From contig JAHDDP010000016.1 in assembly GCA_020629285.1 (NCBI GenBank), positions 20,052 through 84,051 of the forward strand: a stretch of DNA of 64,000 bases. The letters run 5' to 3'. The translations under genes and the position numbers were made by a program. Below, piece by piece: positions 55,280 to 63,992 of the stretch. The first letter of the stretch is position 1. Each line of letters starts with the position of its first letter. This DNA is from Maribacter sp. Its GTDB lineage: Bacteria; Bacteroidota; Bacteroidia; Flavobacteriales; Flavobacteriaceae. Under the pieces are notes generated by a model. The model was not told the origin of the DNA. It worked only from the letters and a program-made list of their open reading frames with translations, and did no database searches.

Positions 55280-55759
55280 ATGGGCAAAGTCAAATTAGAC
55301 GAAATAGACCACCAAATTCTGGATATGTTGATTGACAATACCAGAACTCCTTTTACCGATATTGCAAAAAAACTTCTTATTTCTGCCGGTACCGTACATG
55401 TTAGAGTTAAGAAAATGGAAGAAGCCGGAATCATAAAAGGTTCTTCCCTTACTTTAGATTATGTGAAACTTGGATATGCATTCATAGCATATGTAGGTAT
55501 TTTTCTTGAAAAAACGCATCAAACTAAATTTGTACTTGAGCGTTTAAATCAGATACCTAATGTTACCATTGCACATATTACAACTGGTAAATTCAATATC
55601 TTCTGTAAAATTAGAGCAAAGGATACAACCCATGCCAAAAATATTATTTTTAAAATTGATGATATAGATGGTATTAGTAGAACAGAAACGATGATTTCAT
55701 TAGAGGAAAGCTTTAATGATAAGAAACGTTTGATGCATACCATATTTAATGAGCTATAA
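55280..55759 (+). CDS. Lrp/AsnC family transcriptional regulator
   Basis: A 159-residue feast/famine regulator. The N-terminal winged HTH (about 5-60) begins LDEIDHQILDMLIDNTRTPFTD (in part: LDEIDHQILDMLIDN) with the recognition helix around SAGTVHVRVKKMEEAGII; the C-terminal RAM domain (about 65-150) has YAFIAYVGIFLEK and the typical alternating strands that form an octamer and bind amino acids. The target is unknown. It is a single gene between the M14 peptidase and DinB genes, ends in its own terminator, and could respond to amino acids made by the neighbouring peptidase. Confidence 0.93.
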   Translation: MGKVKLDEIDHQILDMLIDNTRTPFTDIAKKLLISAGTVHVRVKKMEEAGIIKGSSLTLDYVKLGYAFIAYVGIFLEKTHQTKFVLERLNQIPNVTIAHITTGKFNIFCKIRAKDTTHAKNIIFKIDDIDGISRTETMISLEESFNDKKRLMHTIFNEL

Positions 55760-55784
55760 ATAAAAGTATACTCAATAACTTATG

Positions 55785-55815
55785 AAGCCCGGTTATATGA
55801 TAATTGGGCTTTTTT
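55785..55815 (+). terminator. Terminator of the Lrp/AsnC gene
   Basis: Arms AAGCCCGGTTAT and ATAATTGGGCTT pair over 12 bp with two G-T pairs and a 3-base loop, followed by six T. Confidence 0.85.
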
Positions 55816-55839
55816 CATTTTCAATTTTAATTACTCAAA

Positions 55840-56361
55840 ATGACAGTTAAAGATTTACAACAAGATGAATTCCAATTTTTCTATGGTACTTATTTAAAGA
55901 CCTTAGATGTTAATGAAGATTTGAAGTCAGCTTTGTTGAAGGGACGAAAAAGTATAAAAGATTTGGTTCACGGTCTTACCGAGGATCAATTTTTGTATAG
56001 TTATGGTGAAGGAAAGTGGACCGTTGCCGAAGTATTGGTGCATTTAATTGATACGGAACGTGTATTTCAATATCGCGCTTTTAGAATTTCAAGAAATGAT
56101 AAAACTGCTTTACCAGGTTTTGATCATAATATTTTTGTACTTGAGAGCAACGCAAACGAACGTACCAAGGAAGATATATTAAAGGAATATCTTACTGTAC
56201 GTGATGCTTCCATTAGTTTGTTTGATAATATGTTGAATAAAAATTTAAAAAGAATGGGTACGGCAAGTGGTATACCTTGGTCTGTTGCTGCTTTAGGCTT
56301 TGTAATAAGTGGGCACCAAAGGCATCATGAAAATATACTGCACGAGCGTTATTTTAATTAA
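55840..56361 (+). CDS. DinB family protein
   Basis: A 173-residue DinB/YfiT-like four-helix bundle. The metal-binding His residues are seen in VAEVLVHLIDTERVF near 67 and in the final GHQRHHENILHERYF near 153-165; the core YSYGEGKWTVAEVL and PLPGFDHN-like (here ALPGFDHNIF) segments are typical. Members include thiol transferases using bacillithiol or mycothiol, and the presence of bshB1 in this genome makes a bacillithiol-dependent role possible. The DNA-damage link of the family name does not apply by default. Its stop TAA shares TTAA (56358-56361) with the stop of the convergent gene. Confidence 0.9.
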   Translation: MTVKDLQQDEFQFFYGTYLKTLDVNEDLKSALLKGRKSIKDLVHGLTEDQFLYSYGEGKWTVAEVLVHLIDTERVFQYRAFRISRNDKTALPGFDHNIFVLESNANERTKEDILKEYLTVRDASISLFDNMLNKNLKRMGTASGIPWSVAALGFVISGHQRHHENILHERYFN

Positions 56362-56687
56362 TCGAACTCTTCTTCGGTTTCCGTTTCAAAATTAAGATCA
56401 AGTGTTCTTGTCATTTCTTCGGACTGCATTACCTCTTCAGGAGTTTTAGGTTCAAGCTCTTTTTCTATGTTTTCTTCAAAGTTTGCTATGAAGTTAGAAA
56501 GACTTTTACTGATTTTGACCAAGTACAGTGTGTCTGCTGTTTTTAATTCAACAGCTTCAACATAATCTCCATTTATATTTTTAAAAGTGATAATGTCTTC
56601 GTCCCCATAGCCATGTGGGTATGTCTCTATTAATAATGATGCTAACTTGTGGTCCAATTTACGGTAATCGATAAGGCGTCGTGTCAT
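56358..56687 (-). CDS. Small acidic protein of unknown function
   Basis: A 109-residue cytosolic protein. The first 75 residues look like a compact alpha/beta domain (LIDYRKLDHKLASLLIETYPHGYGDEDIITF, in part), and the last 35 are very acidic (EENIEKELEPKTPEEV, ETETEEEFD), probably disordered. I do not recognise a family. The gene ends by sharing four bases with the DinB stop and has about 110 A+T-rich bases in front before aroB ends. It appears real: a long open frame with an ATG, normal codon use and an ordered N-terminal half. Confidence 0.7.
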   Translation of the reverse strand: MTRRLIDYRKLDHKLASLLIETYPHGYGDEDIITFKNINGDYVEAVELKTADTLYLVKISKSLSNFIANFEENIEKELEPKTPEEVMQSEEMTRTLDLNFETETEEEFD

Positions 56688-56795
56688 AACTATTTTATTT
56701 ATAGAAGGTTGTGTTTATCTATAACTAAACTAGTCATTTATGCTACATATCGTTTTATAGAGTTGTGAAAACACTATTTTAGGTAGGTGAAGTTT

Positions 56796-57884
56796 TTAAA
56801 CTTTGTAGTAAGCAAATGCATCGGTAAATAATTCAATGGGAATTTCAACGTCAACAACAGGTTCTCCAATGTTTTTCAATAACACAAAATTCACTTTTCC
56901 ATGAGAATTTTTCTTGTCGTATTTCATCAATTTTAAAATATTCTCAATGTCAGTATCTATAAATTCTACTTTATCATATTTATTTAAGAAAGTAGATTTT
57001 ATGTCCTCTAAAGATTGCTCGGATAAACCTAAAAGTTTGTGAGATAGGTAACCTTCTAAAATCATACCAACGGCAATTGCTTCGCCATGTAATAACATTT
57101 CTTTGGATGCATTCTCCAAAAAGTAGGATTCTATGGCATGCCCAAGTGTATGGCCGTAATTCAAAATTTTTCGTATGTTTTGTTCCGTAGGGTCTTTAAG
57201 TACGACTTCATTTTTTATTTGAATAGAGGTAAGAATATGACTTTTCATATGCTCTAGGCTTTGGGCCTCTTTTAAAGCTTCCCAATAGGTTTTGTCCTTT
57301 ATAAGACCATGCTTGAGCATTTCCGCAAAACCACTAATAATTTGTCTATTTTCTAATGTATCAAGAAAATCTGGCACTACAAGTACCATTGCAGGTTGGT
57401 TTATAACACCAACTTGATTTTTTAAAGCACCTAAATCTATGCCGGTTTTACCACCTACAGAAGCATCTACCATAGATAGTAGGGTAGTAGGTACATTAAT
57501 GAAATCTATACCCCTTTTAAAGGTTGAGGCTATAAACCCTCCCATATCCGTAAGAACTCCGCCTCCTAAGTTTATTAAAACACTTTTTCTGTCTGCTCCT
57601 AATTCAGATAAAGCTTCCCAAACACCTACGCAGGTTTCAATATTCTTATTGATCTCGCCAGATTCTATTTCAATAATCTCAAATTGATATTCACCATTTA
57701 TCTCTGCCATAAAATTTGGCAAACAAAGTTCGTGTGTGTTCTCATCAACTAGAATAAAAACTATAGAATATTTCTTATTGGCTAAATGAGTATTTAAAGC
57801 TTTAAAGGCTTCTTCGTTAAAATGTACTGCGTAAGAATCTGAGATTATGGAATCCATTGAAAATATGGCTTTTTTTATTTGCAT
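56796..57884 (-). CDS. aroB: 3-dehydroquinate synthase
   Basis: About 362 residues from the ATG at 57882-57884 (MQIKKAIFSMDS), or 353 from the ATG at 57857; both fit AroB. The frame stays open upstream for another 51 codons, but these code for a non-family stretch reaching into the next gene's start and I exclude them. NAD+ binding: LINLGGGVLTDMGGFIASTFKRG (in part: GGGVLTDMGG) and TTLLSMVDASVGGKTGID; the metal ligands are Glu in FAEMLKHGLI and His in LNYGHTLGHAIE and HGEAIAVGM. It makes dehydroquinate, the second step of aromatic amino acid synthesis. It diverges from proline dehydrogenase. Confidence 0.93.
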   Translation of the reverse strand: MQIKKAIFSMDSIISDSYAVHFNEEAFKALNTHLANKKYSIVFILVDENTHELCLPNFMAEINGEYQFEIIEIESGEINKNIETCVGVWEALSELGADRKSVLINLGGGVLTDMGGFIASTFKRGIDFINVPTTLLSMVDASVGGKTGIDLGALKNQVGVINQPAMVLVVPDFLDTLENRQIISGFAEMLKHGLIKDKTYWEALKEAQSLEHMKSHILTSIQIKNEVVLKDPTEQNIRKILNYGHTLGHAIESYFLENASKEMLLHGEAIAVGMILEGYLSHKLLGLSEQSLEDIKSTFLNKYDKVEFIDTDIENILKLMKYDKKNSHGKVNFVLLKNIGEPVVDVEIPIELFTDAFAYYKV

Positions 57885-57967
57885 TTCTAGTACAAAATAA
57901 AGGTTATTTTTAGTCTTAAGATTATAAATTCTGTTATTATATTTGATCGTTATTGAAATAATAAAGA

Positions 57968-59134
57968 ATGGACCAAATTTTTGAAAATACTGCAACTGCA
58001 TTTGCCTTAAAAACCGATTCGGAATTAGAAAGAGCATACTTTCTTTTTAAAATGATTTCCAATGAACCGTTAGTGAAAATGGGTTCGGTAATTACAAACT
58101 TCGCATTTAAAGCCCATTTGCCGGTTGAAAGTTTAATAAGAGCTACAGTTTTTGACCACTTCTGTGGTGGGGTGAACGAACGAGATTGTTTACCTGTGGT
58201 AGACCGTATGTGGGAGAAAGGAGTATGTTCTGTACTCGATTATTCTGTTGAAGGTAAGGAGGAGGAAGATCCTTTCGATGCGGCTACTGAAATTATTTTG
58301 ACAATTTTAGATTTCGTGAAAGAAAAAGAAGCGATACCGTATGCCGTTTTTAAACCAACGGGTTTTGGTCGTTTAGCGCTTTATCAAAAAATAAGCGAAA
58401 AGAAAAAGCTTACTTCGTCTGAAGAGGCAGAATGGCAACGTGTGGTGAACAGATTTGATAAGGTATGTAAGAAAGCACATGATTTAGAAGTTTCTCTTTT
58501 GATCGATGGAGAAGAAAGTTGGATGCAAGATGCGGCAGATAACTTAGCCGAAGACATGATGCGTAAGTATAACAAAAAGAAGCGTATTGTTTTTAATACT
58601 TTACAGACTTACAGGTGGGACCGCTTACCTTATTTAAAGTCATTGCATGAACGTGCCGTTAAAGATGGCTTTTTGGTAGGTATGAAAGTGGTACGGGGTG
58701 CTTATATGGAAAAGGAAAATGACCGTGCTAAAGAAAAAGGGTATATTTCTCCAATATGTAAAACCAAAGCAGAAACAGACGATAATTTCAATGCTACTAT
58801 TGAATACATGATTAATCATTTAGATACGCTTTCCATATTTGCCGGCACACATAATGAAGAAAGTTGTTATCGTTTAATGCAATTGATGGAAGACAACGGG
58901 GTTGATAAGAATAACACCCATATTTGGTTTGGCCAGCTATATGGTATGAGTGACCATATCTCTTATAACTTAGCGGCTAATGGGTATAATGTTGCTAAAT
59001 ATTTGCCATTTGGCCCTGTACGTGATGTTATGCCGTATTTAATTAGAAGGGCAGATGAAAATACATCCGTTGCCGGACAAACAAGTAGAGAGTTGTCTTT
59101 ATTAAAAAAAGAAAGAAAGCGTAGAAAAATGTAA
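57968..59134 (+). CDS. Proline dehydrogenase
   Basis: A 388-residue stand-alone proline dehydrogenase (PutA/PRODH fold), longer than the 300-residue monofunctional enzymes and typical of Bacteroidota. The FAD/substrate barrel has VFKPTGFGRLALY near 120, LLIDGEESWMQDAAD near 180, YNKKKRIVFNTLQTYRWD near 207, GMKVVRGAYMEKEN near 238, and the C-terminal substrate helix YLIRRADENTSVAGQTSRE near 358, with the paired Arg for the proline carboxylate. It oxidises proline to pyrroline-5-carboxylate and feeds electrons to quinone. The partner dehydrogenase gene is not here. It converges with the small gene at 59142 with only 7 bases between. Confidence 0.94.
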   Translation: MDQIFENTATAFALKTDSELERAYFLFKMISNEPLVKMGSVITNFAFKAHLPVESLIRATVFDHFCGGVNERDCLPVVDRMWEKGVCSVLDYSVEGKEEEDPFDAATEIILTILDFVKEKEAIPYAVFKPTGFGRLALYQKISEKKKLTSSEEAEWQRVVNRFDKVCKKAHDLEVSLLIDGEESWMQDAADNLAEDMMRKYNKKKRIVFNTLQTYRWDRLPYLKSLHERAVKDGFLVGMKVVRGAYMEKENDRAKEKGYISPICKTKAETDDNFNATIEYMINHLDTLSIFAGTHNEESCYRLMQLMEDNGVDKNNTHIWFGQLYGMSDHISYNLAANGYNVAKYLPFGPVRDVMPYLIRRADENTSVAGQTSRELSLLKKERKRRKM

Positions 59135-59141
59135 AGAGATT

Positions 59142-59525
59142 TTATTCTCTTTCTACTTTCTGTATTGTAGCTTTTTCTCTGCAATTTCTAACAGTAAATA
59201 TATAATCACGTTCCTTGTATTCAGACTCTATAATGTATGTTTTACAGGGAACGGATTTTGTATCACTTTTACTAAAATCAACATCTCCTTCGGTTAATAT
59301 ATAAGTAACGCCTATAGAATCTAATTCAAACGCTTTAAGTTTTTGTGTAGCTTCATCGCTGTAGTACATAGATTTAGATCTAATATCCTTTAATGTTCTA
59401 CAATCTGGTAGGTAACAGAAATATACTCCCGTTTCTTGAGATTTCTTTTTTAGGAAAAAAGTTAGAAATACGATACCAATTGATAAGCCAACTAAGAAAA
59501 AACCTAACCTTTTAATAAAATCCAT
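59142..59525 (-). CDS. DUF4258-like small membrane-anchored protein
   Basis: About 127 residues. I choose the ATG at 59523-59525 (MDFIKRLGFFLVG); an ATG two codons earlier is possible, and the TTG further up is not credible. One membrane helix (about residues 6-24) is followed by a small domain with FCYLPDCRTLKDIRSK, DSIGVTYILTEGDVDF and CKTYIIESEYKERDYIF. The Cys pairs may matter. The pattern resembles DUF4258-type proteins found beside alanine dehydrogenase in flavobacteria; no function is known. It lies 75 bases after ald on the same strand. Confidence 0.75.
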   Translation of the reverse strand: MDFIKRLGFFLVGLSIGIVFLTFFLKKKSQETGVYFCYLPDCRTLKDIRSKSMYYSDEATQKLKAFELDSIGVTYILTEGDVDFSKSDTKSVPCKTYIIESEYKERDYIFTVRNCREKATIQKVERE

Positions 59526-59600
59526 ATTCATGCTTCCATACTTTTGAAAGCGCAAAATTATGTCTTTAAAATGGATAGGGAAAGGAATGTCTTTCGTATT

Positions 59601-60800
59601 CTAAAAAATAAGGAAATTTATGTCACTGTATTGTAAATCGAACCATTCGCCTACAGACTTGTTTGTTAAAATACCGTGGTACATATAAAGTCCGTTACGA
59701 AGACCTTTGTCAAAGCGAAGGGAATTTTCTAATCCGCCATCTTCTCCTATTTTTAGTAAGTATGGCGTAAAAATATTACTTATGCTTACCGATGCTGTTT
59801 TTGGATATCTAGATGGAATGTTTGGAACACCATAATGTATAACATCAAATTTCTTTCTAGTGGGCTTATTGTGATCGGTTATTTCGCTGGTTTCAAAACA
59901 TCCACCTGTATCAATACTTACATCAATAATTACAGCACCTTTTTTCATGTGCTCCACCATAGTACTGGTTACAACCACGGGCGATCGATCTTTACCACGT
60001 GTAGCTCCAATGGCAACATCACATCGTTTTAAGGCTTTTAATAGGTTTTTGGGTTGAATGGTAGATGTGTAGACCGTTTGTTTTAAGTTGGTCTGTATAT
60101 TTCTAAGCTTGGTTATAGAATTGTCAAAGACTTTGACATTTGCTCCAATTCCTATAGCTGATCGAGCTGCGAACTCACCGACTGTTCCTGCGCCTATAAT
60201 AACTACTTCCACAGGTGGTACACCGCTAATATTACCAAACATGAGTCCGTTACCATTGTTATTGGCAGCCATTAATTCTGCTGCAATTAGAACTGAAGAA
60301 ATACCAGCAATTTCACTAAGTGATCTTACTGCAGGGTACTTACCTTCTTCATCTCTAATATATTCAAATGCAATAGCAGTAATTCGTTTTCTTGCTAATT
60401 CTTCAAAATACTCTTTATACTGTGTCTTAATCTGAAGTGCAGATATAATTGTTGTCTGCGGGTTTATATATTCTATTTCAGTTAGGGTAGGAGGCTCAAC
60501 TTTTAGAATTAAAGGGCAAGCGAAAACTTTTTTGGTGTCTCTAGTGATTTCTCCACCAGCAGTAACGTAATCTGCATCAGAGTAATGCGCACCTTCACCG
60601 GCACCAGATTCTATTAAAACACGATGACCATTAGCGGTAATAGCATTTACAGCATCTGGAGTAAGACAAATTCTTTTTTCTTGGTATTGGTTTTCTTTCG
60701 GAATTCCAATAAATAATTCTCCTTTTTGACGCAAAACCTCTAGGGTTTCCTCTTGCGGAATTAATTGGTGCTTACTAAAAGGGGAAGTGGGTTGGTTCAT
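59601..60800 (-). CDS. ald: Alanine dehydrogenase
   Basis: A 399-residue protein of the alanine dehydrogenase/transhydrogenase family. It has IGIPKENQYQEKRICLTPDAV near 32 (the substrate Arg and Lys region), GNGLMFGNISGVPPVEVVIIGAGTVGEFAA near 180 (in part: VVIIGAGTVGEFAARSA, the NAD Rossmann loop), and DVSIDTGGCFETSE and YGVPNIPSRYPKTAS near 300-330. It converts alanine and NAD+ to pyruvate, NADH and ammonia. An N-terminal extension of about 30 residues (NQPTSPFSKHQLIPQEETLE) is longer than in Bacillus Ald and typical of this phylum. Nothing looks damaged. Confidence 0.92.
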   Translation of the reverse strand: MNQPTSPFSKHQLIPQEETLEVLRQKGELFIGIPKENQYQEKRICLTPDAVNAITANGHRVLIESGAGEGAHYSDADYVTAGGEITRDTKKVFACPLILKVEPPTLTEIEYINPQTTIISALQIKTQYKEYFEELARKRITAIAFEYIRDEEGKYPAVRSLSEIAGISSVLIAAELMAANNNGNGLMFGNISGVPPVEVVIIGAGTVGEFAARSAIGIGANVKVFDNSITKLRNIQTNLKQTVYTSTIQPKNLLKALKRCDVAIGATRGKDRSPVVVTSTMVEHMKKGAVIIDVSIDTGGCFETSEITDHNKPTRKKFDVIHYGVPNIPSRYPKTASVSISNIFTPYLLKIGEDGGLENSLRFDKGLRNGLYMYHGILTNKSVGEWFDLQYSDINFLIF

Positions 60801-60897
60801 AACTTAATAATGAGTTGTTCAAATCAATGACCTGAATCTCAAATGTACAATTTTTAAAGAAATGAATGATTTGTACTTTTTTAAAGATAATGAATAG

Positions 60898-61563
60898 TTA
60901 TGATTTTAATTGTAACCAATCTTGAATTCGATTTTGAACATTCTTAAAAATGCTCTCTAAGTTTCCTGTAGATAATTTTTCGTTTATATCTTCCGATATT
61001 GAAGGAATCTCAACAGTTTGGTCATTTGTAAAGTCGTTACTTGTGTCATTAGTATTATGAATCCCTTTTGCCTTTAATTCTTCCAATTCAGCTTCCATTG
61101 CTTCTAGGTCTATACCGTTTACATGTTTGTCATAAAGTGTAATTCGAATAAAATAAACCGATGGTATTGTGATCATGCATATTGGAATCAACCACCAAAT
61201 ATTATCAGTGTCAATCATATTATCTGAGTCATAAAACACCTCAAACATCTGAAAGGCATACATCGCGATTGGTATTATAATAATATGATACCACCAATCA
61301 CGTGAAGTAAGGAACCAAAAAATCATTAAGTAAAGAGGGACTATTTTGGAAGTTAGGTACCATAAATAAGTTAATGTATCTGGAAACCCATTGTTTCCTA
61401 AGGTAAAGCCTAAAACTAAAGCATCGCCATTTTGGTCATAAGGCAAATAGTCATATACCTTATATAAAAAAGGTGAAATTGCTATAAAAAAGACTAGAAG
61501 AGTTTCTAGAAAAATCTTCTTTTTAGCTTTCTTTTTTTTAACTTTATTAATCATTCGCACCAT
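60898..61563 (-). CDS. Membrane protein of unknown function
   Basis: A 221-residue protein with four membrane helices: a basic N-terminus (NKVKKKKAKKKIF) leads into FLETLLVFFIAISPFLYKVY, then segments around LTYLWYLTSKIVPLYLMIFWF, WYHIIIIPIAMYAFQMFEVF and WWLIPICMITIPSVYFI. The C-terminal 70 residues are cytosolic: a Glu-rich helix (EAMEAELEELKAKG) and an amphipathic end (QNRIQDWLQLK). I know of no functional assignment. A 97-base spacer separates it from ald. Two ATG codons lie within the first four codons; either start is fine. Confidence 0.75.
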   Translation of the reverse strand: MVRMINKVKKKKAKKKIFLETLLVFFIAISPFLYKVYDYLPYDQNGDALVLGFTLGNNGFPDTLTYLWYLTSKIVPLYLMIFWFLTSRDWWYHIIIIPIAMYAFQMFEVFYDSDNMIDTDNIWWLIPICMITIPSVYFIRITLYDKHVNGIDLEAMEAELEELKAKGIHNTNDTSNDFTNDQTVEIPSISEDINEKLSTGNLESIFKNVQNRIQDWLQLKS

Positions 61564-61608
61564 AGTATTACTATATGCTAACGAAGTAAATAGTTAATTA
61601 TTATAAAT

Positions 61609-61640
61609 AAAAAGAGAGCATTTATAATGCTCTCTTTTTT
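61609..61640. terminator. Bidirectional terminator
   Basis: Arms AAAGAGAGCATT (61611-61622) and AATGCTCTCTTT (61626-61637) with a 3-base loop and A/T runs on both flanks. On the minus strand it ends the small peptide transcript. Confidence 0.88.
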
Positions 61641-61662
61641 AGATTCGTAAAAGGAATATGAG

Positions 61663-61794
61663 TTATATTCTTTTAGTCAATTTTCTTTTATCAACATTTA
61701 AATCTTGATTGTCAATATCAATAATCGGTGCAGTCATAGCTAAAAGAAATACGCCTAAAGCGATTGATGCTAAGAATGTTTTTTTGTTTTTCAT
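61663..61794 (-). CDS. 43-residue exported or membrane peptide
   Basis: A 44-codon frame from ATG at 61792-61794 to TAA at 61663-61665. The peptide begins MKNKKTFLASIALGVFLLAM, a textbook signal peptide or anchor, followed by TAPIIDIDNQDLNVDKRKL and a basic end TKRI. It has a start codon, a short 3' spacer of about 22 bases and then a strong terminator, which together argue for a real gene. There is no close Shine-Dalgarno sequence, as is normal here. Function unknown; the cleaved tail would be a peptide of about 20 residues with alternating acidic and basic ends. It sits alone between the membrane protein gene and tsaE. Confidence 0.6.
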   Translation of the reverse strand: MKNKKTFLASIALGVFLLAMTAPIIDIDNQDLNVDKRKLTKRI

Positions 61795-62023
61795 TTTCAA
61801 GGGGTTTTTGGTTATACTAAATATTTAGTTCTCCTACAAACGTAAGAAAAAATATACAACTAAATACCCTTTTGTCGTTAAAATTATGTACTTAAACCGA
61901 TTTTTTGAACATTTTATCGAATTCTTCGTTTTTCATCGAAAAAATGCAATAAATCTTTGCTTAGAACGATGTGCGAATTGCTAATTCAGAATAATCATTA
62001 AACTCCATGATTTGCGATAGCTT
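61795..62023. other. Intergenic region without visible gene
   Basis: The rest of the gap upstream of the small peptide gene is A+T-rich. It must contain that gene's promoter. It includes an imperfect inverted repeat (TTTTCGACGAAAAA-like, around 61923-61943: CGAATTCTTCG / CGAAAAAATG) but no coding frame that I would call. Confidence 0.4.
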
Positions 62024-62437
62024 TTATTTTAAGATAATTAGCTTCCTAGTAGTTTCATCTAAAATTTCAATTTTTATGTTCTGAACATCTTTGGGTATTA
62101 AACTTGGAATTTTTTCTGGCCATTCCATAAATATCCATCCGCCGGAGGCTAAATAATCATCTAGTCCCATGTCCATTGCTTCTTCCTCTTCTTCCAACCG
62201 ATAAAAATCGAAATGGTAACCTAGTAGCTCACCAGACTCCAAAGCGTATTCGTTAACCAAACCAAATGTAGGACTGCTTACATTATCGCTACTACCTAAT
62301 TCTTTTATAAGTGTTTTGATCAATGTTGTTTTTCCTGCACCCATAGGAGCATAAAAAGCAAATGTCTTGCTACTGGTGTGTTTGATAAGCTGCTGAGCAA
62401 TATTCTTTAATTCACCTTCTTGATAAATGAATTCCAT
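62024..62437 (-). CDS. tsaE: tRNA threonylcarbamoyladenosine biosynthesis ATPase TsaE
   Basis: A 137-residue P-loop protein. Walker A is APMGAGKTTLIK (about residues 30-41), followed by SSPTFGLVNEY, the switch region LLGYHFDFYRLEEEEEAMDMGLDDYL (in part: HFDFYRLEEEEE) and FMEWPEKIPSLIP, all conserved in TsaE. It cycles the TsaBD complex that makes t6A37 on tRNAs reading ANN codons. The call is firm on motifs and length. It follows porX by 10 bases and is almost surely co-transcribed, a gene order common in flavobacteria. Confidence 0.95.
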   Translation of the reverse strand: MEFIYQEGELKNIAQQLIKHTSSKTFAFYAPMGAGKTTLIKTLIKELGSSDNVSSPTFGLVNEYALESGELLGYHFDFYRLEEEEEAMDMGLDDYLASGGWIFMEWPEKIPSLIPKDVQNIKIEILDETTRKLIILK

Positions 62438-62447
62438 AATCTGTAAT

Positions 62448-63992
62448 TTATTTAGGTTCCAAAACTACAAAAGGTATAATCATTTCTTCTAAAGAAACAC
62501 CGCCATGTTGGTACGTATTTCTGTAGTAACTAACATAGTGATTGTAGTTATTTGGATAAGCGAAAAACAAATCGTTCTTGGCAAAGATATAAGAGCTGCT
62601 CATATTTATACTTGGTAAATGAATAGATTTTGGGTCTTTCGCTGCAAGAACATCGTTTTTTTCATAGGTAAGGCTTCTGCCTGTTTTATAACGTAAGTTT
62701 AGACTGGTGTCTCTGTCGCCTACCACTTTAGAAGGAGATTTTACATTTATAGTTCCATGATCCGTTGTTATAATCAGTTTCATTCCCAAAGTTTGGGCTT
62801 GCTGTATGATTTCTAACATCGGCGAATTCTTAAACCAACTGGTAGTCAGTGATCTGTAAGATTTATCATTTGACGCCAATTCTTTAATTACTTCCATTTC
62901 TGTTTTTGAATGAGAAAGCATGTCAACAAAATTGTATACAATTACGGTTAGGTCGTTATCTTTTTGTGCTTTGAAATTCTGGCTAAGATGCTTCCCTTGC
63001 TTTAAGCTACTAATCTTATGATATTCCCATTTTAATTCTAAACCCAACCTTTTAAGCTGTTCTCCTAGAAACTTATCTTCAAATAAGTTTTTGCCTCCTT
63101 CCTCGGTATCGTTTTTCCACCATTCTGGATATTTTTTTTCCATAGCAAGCGGAGTAAGCCCTGAAAATATGGCATTTCTTGCATATTGGGTAGCTGTTGG
63201 GAGTATGCTATAATATGAATCTTCCTTTTTCTTTTTGTAAAAGGTGTTGACCGTATCTTCAAAAGCATACCATTGATCATAACGTAAATTGTCTACCACT
63301 ATCAATAAGGTCTTTTGGTCTTTAATTTCTGGCGCAATCCATTCCTTAAATAGGGTATGAGACATTACAGGTGCATCAATATCTGTAAACCAATCTTCAT
63401 AATTTCGATCTACAAACTTGCCGAATTGTTGATTTGCTTCGGTCTTTTGAGATTCTAATATCTCAAACATTCCGCTGTCCTCAATTTCTTCTAACTGTAA
63501 TTCCCAATAAATCAATTTTTTATATAAATCTGCCCACTCTTGGTAAGTGCTTACCATAGAAAGGTCCATCGCAATTTTTCTAAATTCTTGCTGATAATTA
63601 CTTGTGGTCTTCTCAGAAACCAATCTTGAGTGGTCTAAATTCTTTTTTAAGGAAAGTAATATCTGATTAGGATTTACTGGTTTTATTAGGTAATCCGCAA
63701 TTTTAGAGCCAATGGCTTCTTCCATTATAGATTCTTCTTCACTCTTGGTAATCATGACCACAGGCAAAGAGTTATCTATAATTTTAATTTCCGAAAGTGT
63801 TTCAAGTCCAGAAATACCGGGCATGTTTTCGTCCAAAAAAACGATATCCACTCTTGTTTCCGCTAGCTCCTCTATGGCTTCTTGACCGCTTTGACAGGTG
63901 ATTACGCTGTAATTTTTAGATTCTAAAAAGATGATATGGGGCTTGAGTAAATCAATTTCATCATCTACCCACAATATTTTTATTTTGTTCAT
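62448..63992 (-). CDS. porX: PorX: response regulator with PglZ domain, type IX secretion regulator
   Basis: A 514-residue protein with a receiver domain (1-120) fused to a PglZ domain (about 205-510). The receiver has Asp10-Asp11, the phospho-acceptor Asp54 in FLDENMPG, Thr82 and Lys104. The PglZ part, of the alkaline phosphatase fold, shows LLIVVDNLRYDQW near 250, TATQYARNAIFSG near 285 with the Thr nucleophile, and TTDHGTINVKSP near 415, with the metal-binding Asp and His. PorX is phosphorylated by the kinase PorY (not in the window) and controls the type IX secretion system; its PglZ domain has been reported to act as a zinc phosphodiesterase. It starts 8 bases from the window edge. Confidence 0.93.
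   Translation of the reverse strand: MNKIKILWVDDEIDLLKPHIIFLESKNYSVITCQSGQEAIEELAETRVDIVFLDENMPGISGLETLSEIKIIDNSLPVVMITKSEEESIMEEAIGSKIADYLIKPVNPNQILLSLKKNLDHSRLVSEKTTSNYQQEFRKIAMDLSMVSTYQEWADLYKKLIYWELQLEEIEDSGMFEILESQKTEANQQFGKFVDRNYEDWFTDIDAPVMSHTLFKEWIAPEIKDQKTLLIVVDNLRYDQWYAFEDTVNTFYKKKKEDSYYSILPTATQYARNAIFSGLTPLAMEKKYPEWWKNDTEEGGKNLFEDKFLGEQLKRLGLELKWEYHKISSLKQGKHLSQNFKAQKDNDLTVIVYNFVDMLSHSKTEMEVIKELASNDKSYRSLTTSWFKNSPMLEIIQQAQTLGMKLIITTDHGTINVKSPSKVVGDRDTSLNLRYKTGRSLTYEKNDVLAAKDPKSIHLPSINMSSSYIFAKNDLFFAYPNNYNHYVSYYRNTYQHGGVSLEEMIIPFVVLEPK

Noticed and set aside
57885..58037. A 51-codon N-terminal extension of aroB
   Set aside because: It overlaps the start of the proline dehydrogenase gene and codes for residues outside the AroB family; the ATG at 57884 or 57857 gives the normal length.
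62448..63992. PglZ domain as part of a BREX phage-defence system
   Set aside because: The N-terminal receiver domain and the tsaE neighbour identify PorX; no other BREX gene is present.
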